Positions 35,682-46,063 of a stretch of 64,000 nucleotides of DNA are shown one piece after another. Positions within the stretch are counted from its first letter, which is position 1. Each line of letters starts with the position of its first letter. This DNA is from Chondrus crispus. Taxonomy: Eukaryota; Rhodophyta; Florideophyceae; Gigartinales; Gigartinaceae. The translations under genes were made by a program, and so were the position numbers. The stretch covers positions 251,272 through 315,271 of the forward strand of contig NW_005178942.1 of the NCBI RefSeq assembly GCF_000350225.1. Direction: 5' to 3'. Under the pieces are notes generated by a model. It did not search any database. It saw only the letters and a list, made by a program, of their open reading frames with translations, and was not told where the DNA came from.

Positions 35682-36381
35682 TGTAGCATAAACACCCCCA
35701 GACGACTGGAGGTGTATGCGCAGTTCGACCTGTAGACCCCGGATCGGAGAAGGGGTGAAGCGGGCCAACCAGCTACGGAACCGGGCTCGGGCCCGGGTAG
35801 CGGTGGTAGAACGGGAGCGAGCACGGACGCACGCACGCACGAGCGGATCGACGCCTCGACGCCCCGGAGCAGCACTGGGTGACGTACCAGTGCTGACGGG
35901 CGGAGGCGGTTCCGTGCTCGCTCGCGTGCTGCGCGTCCACTCCGGCTCGGCTCCGACTAAACGCGCGCGAGGAGCGAAGGCGACGTTTAGAATAAGCTGG
36001 GTCGACTGACCTTGGCGGTCGGTTGAGGACAAGCCCGTGCTTGTCCCTCCCCGCCGCCGTCGGTCCGCACCATATTTAATATACAAAACAATCTATCATA
36101 ACACTACAGTACCGAGGTACTGTAGTGGACTACTGTAGTGCAGGTCGGCCTGCACTGTAATACTGTCAGCTATGTCGAGGCTGACAGTACACGTATTACC
36201 CGTGGTGCGTGCGCGCTTCGTTCGCGCGTGGTACACGTGTGCACGTGTATGTGCGTGTCTCTTGTCCCCGTGGTGTACACGTGGACACGCGCGGTTGTAC
36301 TGTAGAGCGTCGAGCTCTACAGTAGGGGATCCTGTTGTTGATCTAATCTAACTAAAAAGGCCCCAGGGGGGTTATACTACA
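35682..36381 (-). repeat. Solo A-type LTR inserted in pol of element C
   Basis: 700 bp. On the plus strand it begins TGTAGCATAAACACCCCC and ends GGGGTTATACTACA, flanked by perfect CAGCC duplications at 35677-35681 and 36382-36386. It carries a diverged version of the three hairpins and TATATTAAAT box of element A's LTR, so it is a different subfamily. Confidence 0.9.
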
Positions 36382-37252
36382 CAGCCAACTTTTGGTTCCT
36401 CTGACGGGTCTTCAACCGGCTGCGGTTCATTCAGGACCTGACTGACACTGGGTATTGCCGCCGGATTAGGAAGAGCTATTCCAATGACTTGGCCCTTTTT
36501 CAGTCTGACTTTCTTCGTTCCAAAGTTGGTTACTACGACTGGGAAAGGCTCGTTTGCGAGCACGTCTCTCACTCCATTCGCCATCAATGCGAAGCTCTTC
36601 ATGAGTGTCCGAGGGGAATTCTGAAGAAAGCGGAGTCCCGAAGAGTTCCTTTGTACGGGTAAGAACTTTCTCAACCCGGGCTCGATCACCGTTTGTTAGG
36701 CTACACGATTCTTGTTCGAACCGTCTTACGGCTGAATCCCTTTGCTTTCCCATGAGGCATGTCAATGGATAATACGGCAACCGAGAGAGCGTCTTTCAAT
36801 AAGACTCGACGCGTGCCCGGGACGACAGCGGTAACGTAGCGATCAATAAATGAAGTTCCCAGAATGACCGCAGCGGACATGTTTGACACCGCGAGGAAGT
36901 TCGTCCTAGTGAATAGGTTTCCTACACGAATGTAAAGCAGTATCACTCTAAGGGAGATAATAGTGTTGTTCTACGCATCCACGATTCAACGGCTAGTCCG
37001 ATGAAGCTTTGCTAAGTGTTCCCATCTTCGAGGAAGCATTTTTACATGAACCAAATTCGGACCTGCGCCTGTATCCAATACCCCTTTGGCTGTCGTTAAC
37101 TCTGTTGATCGGCAACCCAGCGAGATTGACACCTTGCAAGTTCTTTTCTTGAGCAACGAAACTTCGGCATCCCCTTTTGAGTCAACAGGATCATCTTCCA
37201 GTAGCAAGGGTTCAGGTTGGCGCGTATAAGCGGAGGAGGCTCGCCACTTCAT
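36382..37252 (-). pseudogene. Aspartic protease region, element C
   Basis: LDTGAGPNLVHVKML near 37040-37085 is the protease signature, close to LDTGAGPNLV of element B. VILGTSFIDRYV follows at about 36830-36865. Next comes the PR-RT linker (VRLKKGQVIGIALPNP), which the solo LTR cuts. Confidence 0.75.
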
Positions 37253-39192
37253 GCCCCGTCCTTGGCTTTTTCCTCATCGGGTGGTACGCTATTCGACGGC
37301 GTTCGCTTTCCCAATCGTGCTTCTTCAAAATTTACAGCCGGGAGGTATCCTTTCGAACTGGCTCCCGCTCTGGCAGCGAATCTTTTCATTAAGTTGCGAC
37401 GACGCTGTTCGATAGTCTTTCGACGCACATCCAACGCGACCAACTGGCAATCACCAGCGAAGTGCTCTGGACTCGCACATATCCAACAAGCTCTACCATT
37501 TGAAACGGAGGAACATGTTGAAGGCGACGATATCCTTGAAACCTGCGAAAGGTTTTCTTCAAGCTGAAGTATCTCCTCCACTTCTTGATTTAGGCCCGCG
37601 GATACCTCCGACGTGGACGACTGCGACGCCCGACCTTCGGTCATCTGAACAGCAGCAACGGGTACTCGCGCTCCGGATTTCACCGGTCGACGGAATTGCC
37701 CCCTTGGGAGTCCTTGGACACTCCTACGAGAGTCGCCTAGCGCCTGGGCGTATTCTGTTAACTGCGTGTAGGATAATCCCCTAGCGGATCCCAAATGGTT
37801 TCTGACTGTGGCCTGTATTCCTGGAAGAAGTCTGTCCACAAATATGGACTTCAGCCGTCGTTCGGAAAAGTCCAAACCACAGCGTCGAGCCTTGGTTCGC
37901 CCTTGTTCGGCAAATTCCGTTTCCGTCTTATCGGTTTCCTGTTTGCACGAAATCACTTCGGCATAGGCCGTAGCAATCTCTTCGTCCGTAGCATAGGCTT
38001 TTAACAGATAGTTAACCACTTCGGGGTACGTCTTCAAAACGTCCGTTTCTTCGTGTGAGTCTACAATCATACTCGTGGAAGTCTGTAAGCGCGCTTGCAG
38101 ATTATCCGGAGCGGTTCCATTGACAAAGTACTGTAACAGCCAAACTGCTACACCTTCATGGATACTGTTGTGATTACAGGCATCCTTAAACCTTGTCAGG
38201 AAGCCTAAAATGTTGATAGGATCGCCACCAGAGAATTTCTCTGGGGGCATCTGAATAGCCATACGTTTGTAATACGTGTTTACCTTACGTGCAACTCTTG
38301 ATGAGTAATCCGTAGAGCGGTCGTTCAAACGGTACGACCGAAAGTTAACAACCTTGCCAAAGAGGTCGTTAACGGGAACGATCTTTCGAACTCGTGTCTT
38401 GCGTGCCGATCGACGGTCCTCGTCGTCGGATGTCTCGTCAGAGGACCTGTCTCCACTGTCAGTACTCGAACCTTTCGCCGCTGACGAGCGTTTCTTCTTC
38501 CGATTCTTTCGTTTGTTCTTTTCTTGGACGGTTTCCGTTGTCGGTTTCTCCTCGCTGAGTCACTCGACAAATCCTCGAGATCAGGGTCTGGGTCATCAGT
38601 CGGGTATGGAAGAGCAATACCGGGAGGAACGGTAGGGTCTTCCGTTGTCTTTATTATACCACTAGATGGTAATTGTGAAAAGGGTTGCGATTCCGGCTGT
38701 AACACAGCTCTCCTCACAGTTGGTTGGTACGTTGGAGTTTCCCCAGAATGGGTTCTTCTCCGGATGTCGGGCCCATGAACCAACGATCTGGTTGACTTCA
38801 TCCCTTGCATGAGTAGAAACCAGACGTGGCAGCGTCTCTTCGAGGTACTTTTCCACAAGAGGAGCAACCGATATCGGAATCGTGTGGTCCAGTTGAGTTT
38901 CCATCCAGACTGTCAGCCCAGGCATCAAGTTCGTATTAACCCAATATTGGCGGTTTCCCATAAGGGGTGGAGTTGGTACCGTAGTCTGTTCTTCAGTAAC
39001 TTGTCTGGAAGCTGGTCGCACGGCGGGGGTTGTAGTCGGTATATCCGGAGGGTCTTGGTTTGAAGTTTCAGGAAGAGTCTGAGAGCGCTGAGCACGTAAG
39101 AGCCGTTCTGGGTCAGAGACTGGCGCGGTTGTCAGTGTCTCGAGTTGACGACGACTTCGGCGGGAATTGTCGGATTTATGAGAAGAAGACAT
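37249..39192 (-). pseudogene. gag, element C
   Basis: The likely start is the ATG at 39192 (MSSSHKSDN). The N-terminal part is Ser/Arg/Thr-rich, the middle is highly basic (KKRTNERIGRRNARQRRK), then a capsid-like region (FSGGDPINILGFLTRFKDAC) and a CCHC zinc knuckle CWICASPEHFAGDC near 37445-37490. It lies in more than one frame. Confidence 0.75.
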
Positions 39193-39319
39193 GTTGGTGA
39201 ACCTGATGAGCAGTATAGGGTCACAAAAGTGATTCACACAGAACTCGTCACGAAGAGATGAATATTATCTTTTTCAGGTCTCAACCAAACATGGAAACTT
39301 GCAAAAAAGCTTGTTTCAA

Positions 39320-39332
39320 GGTCTGGAGACCA
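39320..39332 (-). promoter_or_regulatory. Primer-binding site of element C
   Basis: On the minus strand it reads TGGTCTCCAGACC, one base different from the sites of A and B. The presumed LTR begins at 39335 (plus strand TGTCGCACAG). Confidence 0.6.
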
Positions 39333-39334
39333 AA

Positions 39335-40303
39335 TGTCGCACAGAAAGTTCACGTCTGAACGTAACCGTAGAGCAGGGTCCTGGTAGCAGCGGTAGAGCG
39401 AGATAAGAACCCAAAAAGGGGTGTTCAATCGAACCGAAAACGGAAACACTAGCAATGTGTAGGCACACTGGCTGGACGGTTATCCGGGCAGGGATGACAG
39501 AGGTTGCGGGGGAGTTTGTGAGTTGGAAGCCTCAAGTTGAGGCCGAAGGTGTTTGCCTTTCGAGGTGGAGGCTCGGCGTAGGAGATACCTCTAATGGGTA
39601 TGAAAAACCTAGCTATCCCACTCTTCTACTACTTTACAAGGCCCCTTACATTAATTACACTCAATCATCTAATATTAATTACTATTACAGAGACCAGCTG
39701 CATTGTCAGCTAAATTAGCCAACAGGAATCGTTCCAAAATCTGCCAACCACAGCTCGCCAAGGAGTTACTCCTAGACTGCCAAGTGTCCAGAACCCACTA
39801 TACCACAGTGATAGTCAAACGCGGCACCCTCGAGGTGGCATAAGATAGCTCCTGCCTTTTCCTCGTCAGGTTGCCGCCCATAATGATGTTCTCGTATACA
39901 AACAGAGACTTGGAAACATCTGACCCATTCGACCCATCGTAGGTAACAGGGTTAGGGCCCGTACTTGTGTCTGCGTCGGCCCTCAACAAGAGTACCATGT
40001 TGTTGGGTAAATGGGGGAGGCGGTTTGTTTTCTGTTTTCTGAGGGGGAGCGTGGTGTTCCGTGGTGAGGGCAGGTCGAGTGGTTTCCCCCTTTTTCCCCG
40101 CAGCGCCCGTCCCCCCTCTCTTTTATTTCGACGTAATTCCTTCCAGAAGCGTCCACGCGTCCGGCCCGGATTCCGCCAGGCCGTCCGCGTGCGCTTCTCT
40201 AAAATTCAAATAAAATGTCGGACTACAGTATAAAATCTCCCTCTACAGTAAAATGCAATGTTTCCCTAAAAATATCTCACATACACAAACAGAGCAAGCT
40301 CCG
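39335..40303. other. Probable 5' LTR of element C and intergenic DNA
   Basis: The part next to 39335 should be the 5' LTR of C, but no second copy in the window fixes its far end. A tRNA-like stretch lies at 39725-39805. A 66-codon minus-strand frame (39798-39998) exists, but I find no domain in it. Otherwise I see nothing. Confidence 0.35.
39725..39805 (-). repeat. tRNA-like stretch, possible SINE head
   Basis: On the minus strand TGGTATAGTGG (39795-39805) fits an RNA polymerase III A box. GGAACGATTCC (39725-39735) differs from a B box at two bases. The text between resembles a tRNA anticodon region. AT-rich DNA follows. No intact tRNA can be folded by eye, so this could be a decayed SINE or chance. 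Confidence 0.25.
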
Positions 40304-40306
40304 TTA

Positions 40307-41074
40307 GAGCATCTCCACCGCATGGGCAAATTGTTTCTATATTTGGACACTTGTCAGGCTCCCACATGGGCATTCGTTTTGTGCATTCCGTTTGCGAAAG
40401 TACCACAAATCGCCGTTGCGCACGCAAATCGCGTCGCGGTCTCCACCGCGCACTGCGTCGCACCCTCCCCCGATCCGCGCCCAGACTTCCCGCGCCCCGA
40501 CTTCTAGGCCGCCCCCCACCCCGACCAGCAGGACACAAAGCCGAGGTCCAGTTCGTCGACGCTGACCTCGTCCACCCAGACTTGTCCTCGCCGCCCGAAG
40601 CGTACCCGGCCGCGTCGCCACCCACGCCTTTGCCAGATGGTCGAGTTCAGTTAGCCCCCATCCACGCCCGCGGACTCCCATAATAAATGAGTGTTAACGC
40701 GTGCACAATGTCTGCGTGCGGGTGGATGCGGGCATGTGCAGTGCGAGCATAGACCGTCCACTGCGCATTTGGCATGCTCAGACGTTTTGGGCGGGTCAGG
40801 TGTACCCGTGGCTTCCCGCGTTCTTGCTGTTTCGGTGTCTAAAAGTAACAAAAAATCAGCCCGTTCAAGCAGAGGAGTGTTGCCAAAAAATGGGATTTGT
40901 GACGTGACGCGCCACAAAATCAAAAAATATGTGTGCCGTCAAGACACAAATCCTATTTATCATACGATTTGTGAAACAGATTTGTGTGCAGATTTGCGCG
41001 GTGGAGACCAAACTCAAGCCTGAGTCGCCATATTTTAGAAATGGCCACAATTTGCCTACGCGGTGGAGATGCTC
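40307..41074. mobile_element. PIF/Harbinger-like MITE, 768 bp
   Basis: Terminal inverted repeats start GAGCATCTCCACCGC and agree for about 26 bp (GGCAAATTGT inside), then more loosely for another 25. TTA is duplicated on both sides (40304-40306 and 41075-41077). TTA/TAA targets are typical of PIF/Harbinger elements. No transposase frame is present, so it is non-autonomous. It sits 190 bp upstream of the p24 gene. Confidence 0.75.
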
Positions 41075-41260
41075 TTACAAAGATCATACGGAAGCAAGAT
41101 ATTCCCTGACAGAGTTCACCTGCATGCATTCCATCGCTGCACTAGCGAGGACAAGGAATCATCGCAGGTGTGAGGCACAGCTTCTTTTTCATTCACGTCA
41201 GAGGCTGCAGCTGGGCGGTAATCCCTGAGGCCTTGCAGCATTCCGTTATCCCCTCTAGCA

Positions 41261-41872
41261 ATGCAACTGTCCTTCAATGTGGCTCTACAGCTTGCTGCCA
41301 TCTTGAGTGTGGCACTCTCCTTTGGTATCCAAGTACCAGCCGGGGAAAAGAGCTGTTTCTACCGGGAACTACGGTCGAATATGCATGTTTCGCTTCACTA
41401 CGTCGCCCGAGAGACTGTGAGCATCGCAGTGCAAGCGCCGTCCAAAGAAGGCATTTATTCCAAAACCTCAGTCCTTCAAGGAGAGCACTCCTTCAACGCA
41501 AAGGAAGACGGTCCCTACCAGTTTTGCGTCTCAACCGACTCGACGCGACGCGCACCAACGATTGCAAAGTTCCGCTTTCTGGCCTTTCCCCCCGACGTTT
41601 TCAATTCTGACATTGCCAAATCGACCCAAGCGTTTGATGCTCGCATGCTTACTCTGGAACTTTCGAAGATAAGCGACAAAGTTTTGTATTCCGCACACCT
41701 ATATGCTGACACCACATCCGCCACGGATGAAACCCTCAAGAGCTCCATCGCTCTCACCGGACGACTCGCTGCGCTTGAGTGCGTAGCCGTTTTAGTCGTT
41801 GCCTTGGCTCAAGTCAAATACGTGCGAAACATCTTGTCGGCAACACGCTCGAAGGTTCAAAGAATGGTTTAG
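41261..41872 (+). CDS. p24 / emp24-gp25L (TMED) family cargo-receptor protein
   Basis: This 203-residue protein has the layout of p24 proteins, which cycle between the ER and Golgi in COPI/COPII vesicles and help load cargo. Residues 1-22 form a signal peptide. A GOLD-like lumenal domain has the two conserved cysteines (C32 in GEKSCFYREL and C89 in YQFCVS). A heptad-like coiled coil (about 115-165) and one transmembrane segment (about 167-190, CVAVLVVALAQVKYV) follow, then a short basic tail, RSKVQRMV. The tail lacks an obvious KKXX retrieval signal. The length matches the family. There is no intron. The gene ends 71 bp from the end of the convergent DXO gene. The subfamily (alpha, beta, gamma or delta) is not clear. 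Confidence 0.88.
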   Translation: MQLSFNVALQLAAILSVALSFGIQVPAGEKSCFYRELRSNMHVSLHYVARETVSIAVQAPSKEGIYSKTSVLQGEHSFNAKEDGPYQFCVSTDSTRRAPTIAKFRFLAFPPDVFNSDIAKSTQAFDARMLTLELSKISDKVLYSAHLYADTTSATDETLKSSIALTGRLAALECVAVLVVALAQVKYVRNILSATRSKVQRMV

Positions 41873-41943
41873 ACTTGCAAAGCCCTGGACTAGTTTAAAA
41901 GGTTTCAAACACAGTACGACAAGTTCTTGTCAAGGTGGGGCAC

Positions 41944-43242
41944 TTATCCTGCTGTCGCTTCTTGTCGTAGTTGACTGATTCGCGGTGCCAAACCGGCATC
42001 AACCCCTGTCACCTTAACAGCCGTCACCTGCTTTGATGAAGGGTCGAACCGCACCCGGATAGTACAGCCAGGATGATCATGACATACTTCGCGAATCGAC
42101 GCAAGAATGCAGTCTAGGAAGTTGATGCAAACGAAGGGGTCCCACCTATTGTTGGACCTTGTTTTGTCAAAATGGTGCCGCGCTTCTCGAGGTATTTCAT
42201 GTGTCTTCACTTTCTTCACGTGAAGAAGATCGCCTGCGTCTGAGCGTAGGCCGAGCATGATCGTTGGAACACCTCCAAGGTAGGACTGGAGCCAATACTT
42301 GAGAAAGCGAAAGCGGTACATACTGTTCAAAGCCCGTTCATTTTCAATAACACGCATCGTTTTGAGCTCAATGTACCCGTTGAGTGGGTTCCCGCCCTTG
42401 TCTGGTGCGCCGCTGGAACAATCGATTTCTGATGCCATCAGAATTCTGTGGTTGGCGATTCGCAGCCGTGATATGCTGCAGTATTCGGAATTCGCATTCA
42501 CTGGTTCATCTTCCAGACCTGTACACAACGATTCAAATCGATAGCCATAGTACATAAACCGCTGTTGTTGAGGGTCGGTAGATTCCTTGTTGGTCTTTCG
42601 AATATCTAAGTAAACCGTTTTCGCTACCAAGGCACAGTCGAGCTCCCACCCGTCCCTGTTCTCGTATGGGGTCCCGCCAATCTTATTCATATTATTCCTG
42701 TATGTTACAATATCTGCTTGGGTATCTATGTCAAATTGCTTTGACTGCAAGGCTTTCACCACGGTTTCCACCCCCACATCCTCATCTCGCTTCGGAATGT
42801 ATGACTCGAATTTTTCACCTAGGTTCACATTCAGCTTCGGCTCTGTGTAGGTCGCCAGCTGTTCCTTGCTTCCAAAGGTAACGTTGCGGTTCCCATCTCT
42901 CGAATATGAACTCACCTCAAACGGGGCGGAAACATGTGTTCTGGAATGATTGACGCCCGGTGAAGATACCCAGTCGGAGACGTTGATGCGGAACAAAATA
43001 TCGCTCGAATCCTGTTGTCCATACATCTCGTTGCTACAAGGGCTTTTCTTGACAATTTTCAATGATCCCGATGTTGCTCGGATAGTTCTTTTGAGTGTGC
43101 TGCAGGAGTGGCAACGGACCTCGCACTCTTTTCTCCCCGCGCGGCGCTTTCTGTTCTCGTTTGCTTCGCAAGCAGGAACACGTTTGCGTTGGCCTTGTGG
43201 CTTCAATTTAGCTTTCCTTACAAGTATTTCAGAGGGTGGCAC
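41944..43242 (-). CDS. DXO/Rai1 family decapping nuclease
   Basis: The 432-residue protein belongs to the DXO/Rai1/Dom3Z family, which removes incompletely capped or NAD-capped 5' ends of RNA and in several members degrades the body 5' to 3'. The active-site motifs are visible in order: GYRFESL near residue 233, SEIDC near 270 and YIELKT near 290. The family blocks PKLNVNLGEKFESYI, DIVTYRNNMNKI and FLKYWLQSYLGGVPTIMLGLR are also present. The first 75 residues are basic, with a Cys/His-poor linker typical of variable N-termini, and could carry a nuclear signal (ENRKRRAGRK). There is no intron. It is divergent with the CRAL-TRIO gene, 237 bp apart, which may share a promoter region. Confidence 0.92.
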   Translation of the reverse strand: MPPSEILVRKAKLKPQGQRKRVPACEANENRKRRAGRKECEVRCHSCSTLKRTIRATSGSLKIVKKSPCSNEMYGQQDSSDILFRINVSDWVSSPGVNHSRTHVSAPFEVSSYSRDGNRNVTFGSKEQLATYTEPKLNVNLGEKFESYIPKRDEDVGVETVVKALQSKQFDIDTQADIVTYRNNMNKIGGTPYENRDGWELDCALVAKTVYLDIRKTNKESTDPQQQRFMYYGYRFESLCTGLEDEPVNANSEYCSISRLRIANHRILMASEIDCSSGAPDKGGNPLNGYIELKTMRVIENERALNSMYRFRFLKYWLQSYLGGVPTIMLGLRSDAGDLLHVKKVKTHEIPREARHHFDKTRSNNRWDPFVCINFLDCILASIREVCHDHPGCTIRVRFDPSSKQVTAVKVTGVDAGLAPRISQLRQEATAG

Positions 43243-43479
43243 TGCTGCAAGAGACGCATTTTTTAGATTCTTTTCCCTCCATATTTTACATATTTACAAA
43301 AGGCACCTCACCCCGTGCACACCTCGCTCCAAAGACCGCCCCGCATATAATTCTTTCCAGCGACTACATCGAGATTGACAGACCAGGTGACGTTCGGTTG
43401 ATGAAGATAGCCCTTGGAATGGAATTTTAACGCACATACACTTGTAAGACTGAAATCAAAATATTGACTGTGCATACAA

Positions 43480-44255
43480 ATGGAGGGCGACGGAGCTGCA
43501 GACGAGACCTACCTCAAAGAGCTTCGAGAAGCCGAAAACGCAGATTTATCTTTGGTGCGAAACAAACAGATAGTCGTTGTTGCCAAAACTGAAGATGGAA
43601 GCTTGGCGAGGGACTCTGACAGGGCACCTGCAGTAATTGTAACTCCGGCGTTGGTTCCGCAAGAAAATTCAAATGCGTGGGAGCAAGCGTTCCAATTGTT
43701 TATGTTAGAGACGAAAGAGGTTGGTTCCATTCCCATTGAGTGTTTTCAGCTATCAATTGGGATACAAGACGTCTGTAGAACAACTGCTAACCATTTGCCA
43801 TGTAACCAATCCCGACGTGATCGTGCGACGCGCCGTCCCAGGTATGTGAATCCTCGTACCGGGTGATATACATCCATTCCGGGTTTTCGGGCGCGTGGTG
43901 GATGTCGTGGTGGTTACTCTCTCTCCGTCTTCGACTGTCACGCGGACATCGTAAGAACCTATGCGGTCTAACGATTGTGCACCCGAGCGTATGGGTGCGT
44001 CTCCTGTTTCTCGGGATGCGACCCGTGCTGGGGGCAGGGTTTTGGAAGAAGCTGCACTACGTAGACAGAATCGAGGAGCTGTGGCTAGACGAGATGATGG
44101 AAGAGGGGGTCGCGAGACGGAACATCCCGCAAGCAGTGTTTGGATACGAGCAAAAGATCGTGGAAGAGGCGGAGGAGAGTAGGAACCTTGCGATTGCCTT
44201 GGGGGCGCCGCTCGCAGCGAGGGAGAGGCAATATCAACAGGGGGGACATGAATAG
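43480..44255 (+). CDS. CRAL-TRIO (Sec14-like, type 2) domain protein, one intron
   Basis: Exon 1 is 43480-43719 and exon 2 is 43842-44255, giving about 217 residues. The intron 43720-43841 (122 bp) starts GTTGGT, ends CCCAG and has a CTAAC branch site 50 bases before its end; the joined frame stays open. Exon 1 contributes the domain start (APAVIVTPALVP). Exon 2 has YRVIYIHS, RKNLCGLTIVHPSVW and FWKKLHYVDRIEEL, the pattern of the divergent CRAL-TRIO domain found in GDAP2, BNIP2 and RhoGAP1-like proteins, which bind small lipids or proteins. The C-terminus is acidic and helical. No signal peptide or membrane segment is evident, so it is probably cytosolic. The exact ligand cannot be said. Without splicing the second half would be out of frame. 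Confidence 0.72.
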
Positions 44256-46063
44256 AGCCCAGAATAATGACTGTATTGGTCAAGGTATGGAAGTGGACGA
44301 ATGTTGAAGGAAGGAGCTGTTCTATGCTGCAAAATTGTTTGAAGACCCGTACCTATTTGTGTGCACTGTGCAGTTACGGGACGATAGACAGCTGTTGAGA
44401 GGACGCGATGAACTAAAAGTAGACCATTCTCTCCCTCACCCTGTCTCCTTTACGGAGACCAGTGATCAAGCTCTTTTTTCCGGCAAGGTTGCTTGGCATG
44501 CTGGGTTTTTATTGAAGAGCGAGCGTTCTGCTATGTGACAAAATGGTTCAGATGAAATCAATTGAGTTAGGAACGGCCCGGCCCTCTGAGCGCAGTTGGG
44601 CCACTTTTCAACTTTCCTTTTGTAGACTTATTTCCATAAGTCGAAATTTTAGTGGCTATCGGACTGTTAGTCCGCATATGAGGACAAGAGTTATTTTATT
44701 TTTTCTAGATAACGCAAACCGCGATTTAAGTTCCGTTTTATTGCAACTAGAAGTTCATCACCACAGGTAAAGCTCATCCTCGTCAATTCTAGCGAAAACG
44801 AAATTGTTGACGCACATAAAGCTCTTCAAAAGTAAATGTAGGCTTACAGTAAGCATTTTTCGTTAAGCTAATTTTATACCATCGAGTGCTTTCTATTCGG
44901 TTTTACCTTCAGAAAAATTTTAAAACGAGTCAACCAACCAAAGAAGAATAGAAACCGTGGACATCAAAGTTGAAAAGAAATAAAACTCGCAGATTTTTAT
45001 GTTGTGATAATGCTTGGTCGGATAGACACTACTGTATGTAGTGTTGTTTACTACGCTTGACAAGTGTCCTCAGGTAAGGTTACTTCCCAATGTATCTTTT
45101 GTGCGTTGCTCGATGGGAACCGAACTCTGCGTTGCGGGGGGATACACCGTGGATGCGTACCAGATATCAATGAGGTCTGCCTGTCGTTCCCAGTCAGTTC
45201 TAGAAAAGCCTAGGGAAGCAATACTGATGAGCAGCCTTGAAACTTTTCATCCCTGTCTGGATATCTTCGAGCCGAAAGTCCTTATTTAAAAATTCAACTC
45301 ATACATGTACATAGCTCAAGAAGTTCGGTGATGGTGTACATCGTTCAATATATTTAAACTGTCATCCAGTTGTGCGAGATAATCCCGAGGGGAAAATATC
45401 AAAATAATCTGGGTCGTATAGCGGAAAAAGAGCTTTCTTGATAGAATACTACATCACTGGAGAGCGGACAAAAGCTCGTGTACCACACTTTCGACTCACC
45501 TTAACATGTGTGAAGCGAATAAAAGGAACGCATGTCAGAGTAAATCGGAGTAGAGTTGAAGCGGGAAAACAAACGGCATCTCGACTGTAAACGTTACAGT
45601 AAGGTAAGGTTGGAGTACGAGAGGAGGCGGCTCTGCAAAAACCTGGGGCCATTCGGGGGTGTGCACAAACTTGTGGTTGGTCCACGTAGTACACCTGTAG
45701 CTTATACATGGACCATTGTAGCCCCAAAGAGAAACTGGCGGACCGATGACCAGTGTGCGAGATGTACACGTGTAGTGTCAAGCCCTTGCTCCTGACGCTC
45801 GGTGTGGCCAATGCTTCAGACAGATCAGCCTCACCCCCATTCTATCCCTGCGCTTACCATCGAATCACCGTCGTCTTCGTCGCCCACCGTCAGCTTTACT
45901 CTACTAGTCTGCCCTACCCCCCCCCCCCCCCCCCCCTTCGCACTGTTGGCAAAGACCCCATCCCTCCCGCCTCCCGCCTCCCACCTCCCTCTCCGTGGCC
46001 CTTGGTAGAACGGCACTAGCCTCCCCTCGCCCCCTCCTTTCCGCTCCCTCCCCTCTTCCCACC
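44256..46063. other. Intergenic region
   Basis: I see no supported gene in these 1.8 kb. A run of 20 C lies at 45917-45936, and the last 150 bp before the next gene are pyrimidine-rich, a likely promoter/leader. Confidence 0.5.

Larger units (their letters stand above)
405..39334 (-). mobile_element. Element C: chromodomain Ty3/gypsy retrotransposon fossil, host of the nest
   Basis: On the minus strand, from right to left, it has a primer-binding site (39320-39332), gag (37249-39192), protease, reverse transcriptase/RNase H, integrase and a chromodomain (32533-32976). The order PR-RT-RH-INT with a terminal chromodomain is that of chromovirus-type Ty3/gypsy. Beyond the chromodomain there is a protein-coding region on the opposite strand (520-2186, tail at 32119-32298). 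Element A, itself carrying B, sits in that region with a GAGCG duplication, and a solo A-type LTR (700 bp) sits in pol. C is broken, with several interruptions in its coding regions. It must be the oldest of the three because the others lie inside it. Its 3' LTR is not resolved and may be off the left edge. Confidence 0.75.

Noticed and set aside
43753-44283. 176-codon minus-strand frame
   Set aside because: It lies opposite to the CRAL-TRIO exon, which has clear family motifs; composition looks like a shadow.
45917-45936. Run of 20 C
   Set aside because: Simple sequence upstream of the translocator gene; no structure beyond the run.
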